From NCBI RefSeq assembly GCF_036417845.1, contig NC_089980.1, positions 49,908,501 to 49,972,500 on the forward strand: DNA of 64,000 nt, given 5' to 3'. This document shows, piece by piece, positions 12,801 through 25,600 of this stretch. The notes below the pieces were generated by a model, which saw only the letters and a program-made list of their open reading frames with translations, made no database searches and was not told the DNA's origin. The position numbers and the translations under genes are program-made. This stretch comes from Apteryx mantelli. Its lineage: Eukaryota; Chordata; Aves; Apterygiformes; Apterygidae. Numbering within the stretch: position 1 is the first letter of the stretch; the number at the start of each line of letters is the position of its first letter.

Positions 12801-13198
12801 AAGCTGTTCAGAGAGAGCTGGGACTGTTCAGCCCGGAGGAGAGAAGGCTGAGGGGGATCTGCTCAATGTATATAAAAATCTGAAGGGAGGGCGTAAAGGG
12901 GATGGGGCCAGACTCTTCTCAGTGGTGCGCCATGACAGGATGAGAGGCAACAGGCACAAACTGAAACACAGGAAGTGTGAGCTGAACATAAGGAAAAACT
13001 TTGTTATTGTGAGGGTGACTGAGCACTGCCACAGGTTGCCCAGAGAGGTTGTGGCATCTCCATCCTTGGAGATGTTCAAAAGCCATCTGGACAGGGTCCT
13101 GGGCAACCTGCTCTGGGTGACCCTGCTTGAGCAGCAGGGTTGGACCAGATGGTCTCCAGGGGTCCCTGCCAACCCCAGCTGTTCTGTGATTCTGTGAT
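12801..13198 (+). mobile_element. CR1 LINE, 5'-truncated 3' end
   Basis: The segment begins near GAGCTGGGACTGTTCAGCC and runs through AGAAGGCTGAGGGGGATCT, AGAGGTTGTGGCATCTCC, TGGACAGGGTCCTGGGCAAC and TTGGACCAGATGGTCTCCAG. It ends in the tandem tail GTTCTGTGAT/TCTGTGAT. These are hallmark blocks of the 3' end of chicken-repeat-1 (CR1), the dominant LINE in birds. CR1 copies have no poly(A) tail and end in an 8-bp-like microsatellite, as here. The roughly 400-bp length shows the usual 5' truncation. Open frames of 91-120 codons on both strands here are repeat-derived and not genes. The orientation is sense on the plus strand. Confidence 0.95.
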
Positions 13199-15104
13199 AC
13201 TAAAAAATGTTCTTCATGGTTCCAAACAGAAAGAAATATACTTTCAGTAAAAGGCAATTTGTAAAAATAAGTAGGACACATTTAAAATATGCTATATAGA
13301 AACATTCAACGTAATGCAAAAAGGTGAAGAAAATACATAGGAAAGAGACCAAAAGGGAAATCAAGAGATGTTACACTGTTTACAGAGGAAAGATTGACAT
13401 CTAACCACTAACAAAAACACTAAACAAAATCTCTCTACTTACTTGTGACTACATTACCTTGAGCTACAGGGAAATGGGAAGCATGACATTTAAAAACAGT
13501 GGCTACTGAATAAGAGACCTGTATTATTGCTTTGGATTGCTGGATAATGAGACAGAAAAATAATAATTAACATATAGATACTGCATATTTTTTGTAAGAT
13601 GTCTTTGCTTGTTATTTCTAGTACACTTTTAATTGACAAAATTACCATAGGAGAACAAGCTTTAAGTGTAGCTTCAAAGGATCAAAAGCCACTTAAAGCT
13701 TTTAGTTATGATAAACTTCAAGCTCCAACAGATATATATATATTTATTTTTCACGGGATGTAACTGGCTAGAGTTTTATGCTTTGTGAAGAATAGTAACA
13801 GTTTAATGCAATTCTAATTTCCATTGGAAATTGTTGCAGAAATCCTTTGTTTAAGTTTGGTTGAAAGGAGGTAGAACTTTATTCCCCTTTTTTCTCTAAT
13901 TTGCAATAATTCTTTCACCATAATTGTGCCGTTCCAGTTCTTTACGTAGCACCCTTCTCACTCAGGTTAAGGGAAATTGCCTGGATATCTTTACATTTGA
14001 TACACAATTCTTATCTTTCAGAGAACTTTCCTACACTTAGTATCAACATGTGATGTCAAATATCTACGTATACACATTTAAGGGCTAGAATCAAACTGGT
14101 GCAGAGAGTTGTAGTGAGTCATTGCCTAACGGGGGATGAATCATCCCCTCAGCACCTGGGACTGAATCATCCTTCAGGCAGCCAGCCACTAGCTGCTGTC
14201 TTTACAGACACAAACACAGTCTCATAGATAGCAGTTGTCTACATTAGGATTTCGCTTGGCTTGTTATTTCAACCATTAATTGAACAGAAATGAAATGGCT
14301 AAAAAAAATCACTTTGCAGTTTGCAGCCCACTTTCTTCATCCTTCGGATGCTTTCTGGTGTCCTTGAAGGATACTTTTCAAGCAAGAAAAATGCATGAAA
14401 ATGTGGTCAGTGTGAGAGGTGCAAATATTGCTCATGGTCTCTAGACTACACAAGACCCCCTGAGTTATAGATTTTCCAGAGCCCTGTTTCAGATCATTGG
14501 CTTTCCTGCTCAGTCCTGCTTTGGTCTCTGACGTGGATTTCTCTCCTCTGACTATACTATGGCATGACCCATAGTTTCCCTGCCTTGGCTGACTGATCTT
14601 TGCTTCAGGAACTTGGTGTGATCTGAGGCTTTCTAATTTAGCTGTCTGAACCTGGTTTGATCTCTGATTCTGCTCTGTCCGTGACCATGAGTTTGCTGTC
14701 CAGGCCCTGGATCAAACTACAGCACATTGTTTCCCATCGTCCCAGTCAAAACAAAAGTCTAAGGATTTGTGTACAAGGGTGAGTTTCATCAGTTAAGGTA
14801 ATATGGTTGAACTAATTCTTATCTCAGTACAGCTCAAAAAAAGGAGAAATGGTGTTTGGGGGTAAGTGTAACATCCTTCTAATGCAACAGAAATCAGGAA
14901 GAAAAAAAGCCACTCATTCTGAGATATGGGTTAGGTATGTTACATCTGCTACAGCTGTAGTGATTTAAATAAACACTCTGGCTTATAACAGTGTACAATG
15001 TTTACAAGCCCTAAATGACTCGTAAATGGCACTTCTTCAAACTAGCATGGATCCCTGACTGTGCACAAATGCATTTTTTGCCTCTAATTTCTGAAAAATA
15101 ATCT
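13199..15104. other. Intergenic DNA, nothing recognised
   Basis: AT-rich unique sequence. A short (TA)n run lies at about 13731-13742. 14440-14760 is somewhat pyrimidine-rich with repeated CTG/CTCTGA words, but no exon or repeat family could be assigned. Confidence 0.5.
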
Positions 15105-16068
15105 CTATTATTTGCCATGGTGTATTGGGCATAAATGGCAGGGTTTGGGTAGCAGGGGGCTGCACGGTGCCCTGTGTGGGAGGAGGCCATGAACCACATT
15201 GCGCTGGCCCCAGCCAGCTGCAACACCAATGGGAACAGTCACCTGTGCACCAAAACTGCAACCAGTCAGGGAGCACATGGCACCAGTGCTCAGACAAATT
15301 TAAAAAGGGCGGTAGCCAGAAGGGACAGGAGACACTGGGGGAAACATGTTAGGACACACACGAGCTATGTGAGGAGACACAAAAGGAGACATAAAGGACA
15401 CATGAGGAAACATGGGAGGATGCATGTGAGGACACACAAAAGACACAGGAGGAAGCACAAAAAGGAGACAAGTCGGAGGAGACACAGGAGGAAACACAAA
15501 AGGGGACAAGTGAGGAGAAATGTGAAGAGGTATGTTTTGGGGGAAAACGGAGGAGGAAGTGGAGTTGAAACATGGAAGGGGACACTGTTGGGGACATGGC
15601 TGGAGATGTGCTCTTGGGATGAGGTGTTCCATGCTGGAGAAGGGACACCTTTGAAGGACTGTGGCCACAGGTGACCCATGCCAGGGCAGGGACACCCCTG
15701 AGGGACTGCAGCACACAGAGGACCAAGACTGGGGCAGAGGAGCAGTAAGAAGCTAGGAATAGCGGAGGAAAAGAGTAAGAAACAGAGGAGCAGAAAGAAA
15801 CCATTACACAATGTCCTGTGCTGCCCATCACCTCACCAAAAAGATTGGGAGGGCCTGAGTGTAATGTGTAGTGACAACAAGGGTGGCTGAGATTAGGAAG
15901 GGGGTGGAGAGGTGTTGGACTGAAGTTGAGCCTGGGGAAAGAGGAAGAAAGGTCTTTCCCTTGTTGAGTTGTTTGTCTTCTTTGTTTCTCAATACCCAAA
16001 CCAGTAATTAAAAGTTTATGTTAATTGGCAATAAATTAAATAAAGTGAAGTCTGTTTTGCCCACAACA
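15105..16068 (+). mobile_element. Diverged solo LTR of an avian endogenous retrovirus
   Basis: The left part (15107-15320) contains TTTGCCATGG, then GGGTTTGGGTAGCAGGGG, the CAGCCAGCTGCAA segment and TTTAAAAAGGGCGG. The right part (15600-16068) contains GCTGGAGAAGGGAC, TGAAGTTGAGCCTGGGGAA, a T-rich stretch with TTTCTCAATACCC, then TTGGCAATAAATTAAAT and TCTGTTTTGCCC. From memory of bird genomes this order matches a widespread avian LTR, perhaps ERVL-type. The AATAAA at 16030 is the expected LTR polyadenylation signal. No internal retroviral coding region follows, so it reads as a solo LTR. Exact ends and target-site duplications were not defined. An internal minisatellite expansion sits in the middle. 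Confidence 0.7.
15345..15530 (+). repeat. Purine-rich minisatellite inside the LTR, period about 39 bp
   Basis: Two clear units begin with GACACAGGAGGAA at 15442 and 15481 and share GCACAAAA/ACACAAAA and GGGGACAAGT/GGAGACAAGT parts. More degenerate GAGGACACA and AGGAGACA units precede them from about 15345. Read forward, it gives a Lys/Arg/His-rich open frame (15174-15674). Read backward, it gives Ser/Cys/Pro/Val-rich frames of 138-216 codons. These frames follow from the repeat and are not supported as genes. Confidence 0.75.
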
Positions 16069-19000
16069 CGCAGACATTCACGGATGATATTCAGATACCG
16101 TAGGTACCTATGTCATTTTAGATGCCCCTGGTATGCTGCCACTCCAGAAGACTACAGATGTCCTGCAAGTTCTGCATCTACCTCAAAAACCTTAGAGCAT
16201 CTTAAATGGTGCTAGACACCCAGAGACATCCTTCATTCAGCTTCAATAATAGCACAGCAGGCTGCTTTCCCTCACTGTAGTGAACACTGCTGCTTTCCCC
16301 CTCTGCCAGCCCATTTTCAGTTTGTAACAAGTTTTACAATAGTAGACACAAACAGAAAAGTCTAGACTGCAGCTAATGTTTTCTGAAAATACTCCTGTTG
16401 TTCATTTAGAAAAAGTTGTTGCATGAGAATGAAAAGACAGACTGCTATGGATGTAAAATAGTGTGCATATATAAATACAGATGTCTTCTTGGCCATTTCT
16501 GAAATAAAGGCCAAATTGGTCCAGATATGCCTCAATAGGCAGGGCTATTGTTTTATTTCTACTGAATCTTTTTTCCTTTTTTGAAGTAAAATCATCCTGT
16601 GAAGTCAATGCCATTATTTAATCAAAATAAGGTTTGTCCCATATTTCTCTCACAATAAGACCAGGTCACAGTCAGGGACCTTCGCACCAGACTGGGAAGT
16701 AACAATAAACTCTCATTATGAGAAAATTATTTTAGATTTCTTTCAACTGACCAAACAGTAGAAGTCAGCAGATTATCCTCAAAGCACAAAATCTGATTTT
16801 GTGTATGATATTCCCAAAGTAATTTAACACTTTTTCTTTCAAGATATAGATCTCAAAATGCTTTTCAAGACTCCAGAGATTATTAACAATCTCATTAAAA
16901 CATAATTACTTTGCTGTGGGTCTTTTTTTTGTTTTTGGTGTGCACTACCCTGAGTTCGTGGTAAAACCATGGATGCTCTCCAAGGTCCTGAAATAGGGAA
17001 CTGGACTTTTGAATGTAGTATTACTAATTAAAAGTATTAATGTTTTATATTAACATTTTAAGTTAACTGTGGATGAATAAAATTATTTCTTGAAATCCTA
17101 AGGATTTTAACTCCAAATGAACAAGATTAATCTTGGAAAAGAAAAAACTTCGATTTAAAAAAAAATTGTATATAATCAGATCACAGAAGGTAGTTTCTGT
17201 GGAGTACAAATGACAGAGGAAGAGAATTGAAGTTAAACAACCCCAGAAATGTAAAATATCATCCTTGTGAATGAAAACATTTGGGAAGGATTTTTTGTGA
17301 TGCTGATTTGCTGGATAACAAGGTTTCTGAGGCTGTCAACAAGCTGAATAGTATGAAGTTCTTGCTGAGCTCTCAGCAAACAGTAGGCTCATTATTAATA
17401 TACATTGCTGTTCTTTCTCCTTTCCTACTTTATGTATGCCCCCTAATATTTTTTTATTTGGTAGTGGCTTTTGTACTCTAGAAGAAATGTTATTGGCAGT
17501 TGTCCTGAAAACTGAGGCATTGCACTTGTTTTCCATTCTTCTTAAGTACTAACTTTACATATGAAAGGATGGCGTGGTGAATATTTTTTCCTTTTGGATT
17601 TATTGTCCAAAGTTATTATAGAGACACAAAAGTTCAGGATAGCAGAGATTACGTGGATATTTCCACATAATAGTTCTGAGCTGCAGGAGTTGATACAGGG
17701 AAGCACCTGTTCAAGAACGGAACAGCCTGGTAATAGTCCAAGTTACTCACCATATAATGCATATTTCCTTTAAGTTATGGTGGTCTTGTTACAGAAATAT
17801 GCATCAAACATATACCTGGCTGCCAGTCTTGCAGTCTTAACAAAGAGGCTATGGACTGGACGTGAATGTTGACTGGACTGTCTGCACTTACATGCTATTC
17901 TCTGTATCGGGGCTTAGGAAGAATGGTCAAGTTGCCCAGAAAAGCTCACTCTGCTGGGCTATTGGTGTCTTTTTTTGTGGATAACTAGAAGGCTTTTTAA
18001 AAATTCTTTTTAAACTGATCTTTCAAATCCACTGATCTAATTAAAATGAGTAACATCATAAAAATTAAACATATACTACCCCTTTAACTCTAAAATTTCA
18101 GGAAGAATTTATTAGTTCAGTCTCTCTACCATAACTTCTGACAGGCAATTTATTTGGAACGCCCTTTCCATTTCTTATTATTTTTTCTAAATTATATTAA
18201 GGTCATAAATAAACAGACAAGGCATAGTTCTCAAACTTGTGAAAATCAGGACTAACTCTACTGAAGACAATGCAGTATACCAACACTAAAATGTCAGAAA
18301 TACTTTAAATTATAAAGTAGCATGAAGATACTTTTACCAGAATTATGGCCTACATTATGGTACTGTGTCAGTAAAATATTCCAAAACATTGGGAGTCTGA
18401 CTAAGAAAAAAAAATATAAATTATAATCACAGATCAGTGATAGAGTTATCACCAAAAGAAATGATTCTATGGCTAAGAAACTAAGAGCAAAAAAAAAAAA
18501 AAAAACCAACCTAAAAAAAATTTCTTCAGAAGTTCTTTCCCATTTAATTACTGTGTTGGACACCTGATTTGAGAGACTGTAAAGGAAGAATGAATTTAAT
18601 CAACAAGCAATTCTCTAGGTGCTTCATCAAGGAGAGCAGTTAACAAAGTGGAAAGACATTTCTGGACTGGAAGACGCAGAGTTCATTATGAGAATAAGCA
18701 TAATCAGGCCAAAGTGCAATTAAAAGAACATTCATTATAACTGGAAACACAGAAAACAAGAATTACAAGATTTTCAGAAAGCAGGGAGGCGAACATATAT
18801 GATCTGTTTGAAGAATGTCTCCTTAAAAACAGAATTAAAACTAAAATACTTATAAAGACTGTACCAAAGACTTCTTGCAAGCATGCATAAACTGAACAAG
18901 TAAGCTTGAAACTGAACTTAAGAATGTTCTTCCTGTTGATTTTAGCAGTTCCAAAACATTTTAATCCCCTTTGAGTATTTCTTAGATCACTCTCTCCACT

Positions 19001-22000
19001 GCAATTGTGGATAGTCCTTTTAGGCTTTGTGACAGACTACTGAATTTGGTGCCATAAATGAAATGTAGTTTTACACATTTATGGAGGTTTATAAAATACC
19101 TGGACCTCTAAAAGAGTGACGGAAATAAAAGCAATATTATCCCTCTCTCAGGATATCTGTAGCTTCAGGCACACACCTCAGGGACAAGAGATGAGTCCTC
19201 CAAAGAACTGGTCCCTTTCAGCCAGGGACAACAAACTATTTGTAGGGCTATTTAAAAAAAAAGGAGGAAGGCAGGTAGTTAGTAACTTCATTAGACACTT
19301 AACTGTGAAAAGAAGATATGGACTAAAATCATTGCAGAATCACTATAGAGAGGTGTTTAATTCCTACTGAAGATTTATTCATTTGGCTTCCCAAAGACTT
19401 AATCAAGTAATCTCCCATCCCAGATAATGGACTTAATTTAAGACTTGGAGTTAGTGTTTGAAGGTTGAGAAATACTGCTCATAGGTTATACATAGACGAT
19501 GATGTAATTCAGTTTCCTGGATTGCAGGGTAAAGATTTAAGTCAGTATTATTTAAGATTGTTAAGAAAAAGCCAGGTGTTTGGATCTGGATCTTTTTAGT
19601 GCCAGCAGCAACAGCTACATCTACTTTTTTGTTGTTTCCTGGAGAAATCTCTTAAGGTAATAATATACCTCCTTGTTTATAAAATAGAACAGATTTCCAT
19701 TAGCAGATAAAAATACACTGAATGCTACTCATAAAACCTATGCTGCTCCACTCCTAGGAAATTAAAAATATTGTTACCAGATGTTCATGGTCCCATGTGC
19801 TGAAGCCGGGGAACCTTATGTGCACACTGCATTTGCTGTCTGAGAAGCCAAACACAAAAAAGACAATGGTGCTTACATGCATAAAGAGGCACTCCTGAAA
19901 ACCTCTGCTGCTCCACCATCCTTTAAACCGGAGGACATTGAAATTTCATAGGCATCTCAGATTTTAGCCTGGTGTCTTATGTTGTCTGTTGTCCGTTCAC
20001 CTTTCAGTTCTTCCTAAAAACTTTTGAATCTGCTAGCCAATTCCAGTCAGATTTGGTAGGGATATAGAAGTCTCAGAAGAATTACATTTCTACAAGCCTT
20101 GTGAAAATTTGTAGCTAGCCAGAGAAGAGAAACCCAAAGAAATGCCTTTTTGTCTCCTCCAGGGGAAAAACTACAGTATTGAATTCAATAATTACCTGTC
20201 AGGTTCTGTTTCTTAACTGAAAATATTCATTTTTTTTTATCAGTTTTACACTTTGCACAAACTCACCTAGCAAGGCCCACTTAGTTCAAATTTAAGTCTT
20301 ATGAAAGATTGCCTTATGTCTTCTGGAACTGTATAAACATTGTTCACTGCCATTCTCCGTTTTCTGACTTCTTTCCATTTAATTGCTGTGACGCTCAAAT
20401 TTCCTTGGAGCATGCAATCCTTACAGGGTGGATCTCGCACACAGTGGGTATTACTGAAAGGAAATAAGAATAAAGAGTTTATCACTTCTTCTAACCCAGA
20501 GTGACAACAGTTTCTTGTCAGGATAGAGCTCTTCTCCAATAATTAACTGTTTTCTTTCTCACTACAAGAAACAAAAGACACTTATTTTGGTGCAATACAA
20601 TTCAAGAACCAAATCAATATGGTAATTAGCACAGCTCTAAAAGATTTTTTCCTTCTGTATCAGCATTCTCTGTTATCAAATTATCTCTATTATCAAATTA
20701 TTCCTCAAAAATTGATGGAATTGCTGTGGAATTGACAAGTAGAAGAAGCAAGGCGATATTCATCCTGCATAACCTTAGACACCCAAATTACATCTTTGAA
20801 TTAGAAAGCTAGTCTTCTGAGACCACCCACAAAGTCAGTGGAGACAGGTTCATCTCAAGGGTGAAGCAGAGCAGGACTCCATTAACAAAAAAACGTCTCC
20901 AGCAATCAGCCTTCCAACTAGTATCATAACTTAGACATCTAAATGTTGGGAAGTTTAATCAAGAGTGGGGATCTGAAAACCATTTTCCTCTTATTCCCAT
21001 GATTGTCTGTAACACTATATCCAGGCTCAAGAGTTATTATAGTAATTCTTAATTACAATCCTTGTGAAGCAAATAAAACTACCGGTGGTTGCACTGACTT
21101 GGACAGTTGAAGAAACCACTAGGATTTTCACCTCTGCACTAAGAACTAAGCCCAGGCCCTTAAGATAATTTCAAAAAGATTTTGCTAGCTTTTTTCACAA
21201 CTCGAATGCATGACAAGAAACTTTATAGTGGCAGGTTTGTGTGCATAGAGTTGATTTGCACAAATGAAAGATAGTGAAAAATAAATAACTTGAAAACGAG
21301 ATCCATGATAAAAACTAAATGAAACTACAGCCCAGGTGATGTCTATTAGCAGTGCTATGTTTCACAGATGATTCAAAGGAATCAGCTTATAACTTGCTTC
21401 TAGAAGATAAGAACAACAACAGTGCTGAAGTGCATTTACTCTCCTGTTTCAAGATGAGTATAATATTTTAAATACTACTATGCAGTAAGAGCTATGAGTT
21501 ATTTAAACATTTCTGTAGGGTTTTAAACATTCTGATGAATCATTTATAATTAGCTATGATTAAAAAGTCACTGTCAAATAGATAACCTCAATGAAAAATA
21601 AGGTACAAAGCACTTCCTCAACACACAATATCTATTTTTTTTAAGTAAAAAGATTTTACTATAATTACAATCCCATACTAATGATTCATAAGGAGATATT
21701 ATACTTGGAGTGCCTACTGATAGCTGGCCCTGTTGGCTAGTGAAAGGAGTTAAATGTTTTATGTTTATTTCAAATTGCATTTTAAGCCTGAGCCAAAAAT
21801 GTTTTTCAAATCAGAAAAGGACAAAATTGAAAAGGCTTCCAGAAATACATGCTATGTAACAGAAAAAAAAATCAACCATATGTGCATTTTAGATTCATAG
21901 ATCAAGTTACAAGGTTGGTAATTAGGTTTTGACTCTCTAAGTATTCTCACAGCTCCAAATATAATGTTATTCTATGCATCTTTCCCCTGAAACTGTTGTG

Positions 22001-22360
22001 TAGCATTGCTATGTGCAGTAAAACGAGCTGTCTTGTTCAACTCAGAAAAGACTGGATTAGGTTGTGAGTAAAATGACATTTTATACTCAAGTACTGCAGG
22101 GTACAAAGGGTAAAGCATACTGTAGAAGCACAGGATCTTTAATATGGTGGATATTTATCTAAGCAGTCTCAGCCTCTTGACAACTTTTCTGATGGTTTTC
22201 AGCCAGGTTTTCAAGGAAATTCCTGCACTCTCTGCCCATCTGTCTATCTGTCTGACCCTCCTCTTCCAATAGCTTTTGAAGCTACGTTCCCTTTTTCAAA
22301 CAAATTTAAGAGAGAGATGGAAGTCTCAGAGATAATCAGTTCCTAAAAATTTCATGTAAA
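16069..22360. other. Intergenic DNA, nothing recognised
   Basis: A long AT-rich interval whose ORFs do not exceed about 90 codons. A T-rich run lies near 16921 and an A17 run at 18489-18505. No promoter, exon chain, RNA gene or repeat family could be supported by eye. Confidence 0.5.
18489..18505. repeat. Poly(A) homopolymer, 17 bases
   Basis: Uninterrupted A run. There is no recognisable retroelement body upstream, so it is not assigned to a retroposon. Confidence 0.8.
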
Positions 22361-22414
22361 TTGGCTGCTGCATGGAGGAGCTCTTTCCTATTAGATTTTT
22401 CTTTAGAGCGAAGT

Positions 22415-22468
22415 CTGAAATATGAACTCAATGGCTATCTGCTGAAATATGAACTCAGTGGCTATCCA
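22415..22468 (+). repeat. Two-copy 27-bp tandem duplication in an open frame
   Basis: The unit starting CTGAAATATGAACTCA is repeated exactly end to end with few substitutions. Because 27 is a multiple of 3, it keeps an open frame (22361-22666, 101 codons) in which LKYELNGYL is followed by LKYELSGYP. That frame has no recognised homologue, and no splice or promoter context supports it. The frame may be chance. Confidence 0.7.
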
Positions 22469-22666
22469 CTGTTGGCCATCAGCTGGGCAATCGGTCTGTG
22501 CAAACTGGCCGCTCAGCACGTAAATCAGATGCAGCTTACTGACTCTCACCCAGCAACTATTTCGGAGGCACTGAGGGTGCTGCCAGGGAATTTCAGACAG
22601 TGTGGTGGGGACCCGGAGGGGTTACAGCGGTCTTGGGCACACAGGAAGGACTTAGTGTATTGCTGA

Positions 22667-25600
22667 AGATGTGGCATTTTAGGGATCTGCAAGGCAGCTG
22701 TAGTCAAGAAGCGTAACGATGTGGGAAAACGGACAGAATTAATGTGTGAGGAATCCTCGCTTCACTGGTGCCACTGCTCATTAGACAACTTATTTTTTTA
22801 CTTAAGTTTATCTAAGTTTGACAGCCAATATTTGTCTCCAGATCACTACCTGGAGTTGAAGCAAACAAGCAAAAAAAAGTGTTCACAAGTTCAGATTTTA
22901 GGTCCAGAAAAGATTACTGTGATCATCAAATCTGAACTGCTGAGTTAACACAGACCTGAGCATTGTCCTAATTTCTGCACCAGGACTGTAATTTCAGGTG
23001 AGCTACTCAAGGATATTTAATCGTGATATAAAGTAACAGAGATTCTAGCATATATTGCTTAAATAGTTCCACTTTCGTATTGATCAAAAATTTAATAATC
23101 CTCACTGCTAAATCTACACTTCTGTTTTGAGTTTTTCTGCTCTCAGTTTTCCTTCACTAGATCTTCCTAAAGATCCATAAAAAAGATCTTTGCCTTTATG
23201 TGTTGAATTATAGAATATTCTACGTATCCTACCATAATTTCTTACATGGAAAAAATATTTTACATATGACAAAATCAAGGTGCCATCTGAACTCTTCCTT
23301 TGTTAAAGAGATCAAACTGTAATCTTTCACTGTAAAGTAAGATCTCCACATCAGATTGTTCATTTTTAAGTTCTTTTTAATTTTCTCAGCAGTTTTAAAA
23401 GTGTGAGCACTGCCTGGACATAGTATTCTATGGTTTAATTAATATATATTAATTTTTATTAATAAAATTATTACTTCAAGTTTACTGGCATTAATTCACC
23501 CCGAGCAGCAGAGTGTTACATTCATTTCATTCTAGATGCCACATAAATAAATATCTTGCATCCCTGGTGGCCTGAGAGCAGATCGTCTATTAAGGCTACA
23601 TTAAAATTATTTCAAAATTCCTTACAATTACTTTGAATAAAAAGATTACTTTCTGAAAGGAGCTGAAGACTGGTACCATGAGGAAGACATACTGACAGCT
23701 TACTAAAAAATTCAGCCTTGAATCATCTGTAATAATAGCTTTTGCTTGGTTTACAAGATGGATAGATTAGAGAATGAGGTAAGTTATGAATTCCCTTCAG
23801 TACTAATAAGAATTCTTATCTGTTGTTCTGAAAGGGGAATTGCCAAGAGTTTTTAACATAACAAACAACCAACAATGTTTTTGACAGAATGAAGAGTTAC
23901 AGAGATAACATAAAACTCTGAGTTCTAACCAGTAAATCCAAACCTGTAAATGAAAGAAGATATCACTAAAAACATACAAACACAAATATAACAAAATAGG
24001 ACCAGAAAAGCAACCACAGAATTTCATAGCACCTCCTGTGGCAAAACAAGACCAAGGAAGAGGAGTTTCCTGTAGGCCATCCCTAGAAGACTGGAGAGAA
24101 ATCCTCAGAGCCTAGCTCAAAGCCCACTAACATCACCACAGCTCATCCCTTTGCAGGCAACAACTGATTGGACTTCAAAACTTATACCTTGGTTTTAGGA
24201 AGTGAAAATCTTGTTTTTCTAGTATTTTGTCTTTAATATTATATTTTGTTCATAATATTTTTGTTTGATTTTTTTTTCATTTCCGTGGTGTAAGCTCCAT
24301 AATTTCTGTTGGATAGAGTTGTGCTGTCTTCAGATTGGAATTCAGTTTATAGAACTACTATTAAAATGGAATTTGAAATGAATGAATGATCTGCCCACTG
24401 TATAAATCTAATAAACAGTAAGCTAATCTACAGTATTGCATTTTAATATATTGAATGAGAATTCATTATTTTAATGGTAAACTGAAATAAATTACTATAT
24501 AAAATCATAACTGTTTTTACAATGAATTACAATGACTCTGTAAACAATAAAGGCAATATTTCAGTTTGTACGTTTTGCCAGATAACAAGCTTAGAACAAT
24601 TCAGGCGAAGGGGACAATTTTGTTACAAAAGATTAAATTCTTCCGATGGTTATGTATATGCCATTCTCACCAAAGTCAAGGACATAATCTTGACCCAACA
24701 GTGTCAACAGGAAGTTAGAGGATTAATTAGCTGGGAAAACAAAAGCAAATTCTTACAAGAAGAAAAATTCAGAGACAGAAGAGTTAAGGATAGTACTTAA
24801 AACATTAAAATAATTTATGTATTTTTTAGAACACACACAAAATTCTTGCTACAGCCATTATAATATTAACCACCATTTTATAACATTTACCTAAAGTTTA
24901 TTTTAAGAGAAGCCTTGTTTTTAACAATCATCTTAAATCCTTGTAAACTGAAGAATTAATTAGCAAGCATGGAGGATCAGCAAACTAATGCTTTAGTCTG
25001 TTAAACCATCTGCTCAGGAGCACCCTGTTCAAATCTTGGCATTATAAGAGGATGGGTGAATACTTTTGTCTCTTGCACTTGGTTGCAAGTTGCCATTCTT
25101 TGTTACTACTCTTTTTTTTTTTTTTTCAGCTCATGGTAAATAAAGCTATAAAGAGGTTAATAATTGATTAGATTTCTGTTATCATAAATTTTTATTAAAG
25201 AGATTGATAACAAATTTGGTAGAAAATCTTGCTTCAGACATTTCTCCTATTTCATACCAGATTCCTGTATACAATAAGTATGTATAAAGGGCCAGATTCA
25301 TCATCAACTTTTGTTTGCTTTGTATTGTACAAAGAAGATATATAACCAGTTAAACCAGCCAAGCAAGGTATCTAAAGTCTTCAAGGCAACCTGTCCTTCA
25401 GTTTTGAAGTCTATTAATGAATGCACCCTTACTATTTTAATATGATGTTTTATTAACTAAAATATACTCATCAGATCTGAGAAGGTCCTTGTTATCGCAA
25501 CCCCAATTTGTCATTGTTTTCTAAACTTTCATGCTAATTCTTTGATTTCATGTCACAGCTTAGGTTCCAGAAAATGTAAGTACTTTTTAACATACAGTGA

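Noticed and set aside
12828..13281. 91-120-codon ORFs on both strands
   Set aside because: They coincide with the non-coding 3' end of a CR1 element and do not correspond to the CR1 reverse transcriptase.
15174..15999. Lys/Arg/His-rich 166-codon forward frame and 138-216-codon reverse frames
   Set aside because: They are produced by a purine-rich tandem repeat inside an LTR. The spaced His residues resemble zinc fingers superficially but there is no Cys2His2 pattern.
24960..25060. Possible tRNA-like gene, from a CTGTTCAAATCTTGG stretch resembling a B box
   Set aside because: No matching A box, acceptor stem or anticodon arm could be folded by eye.
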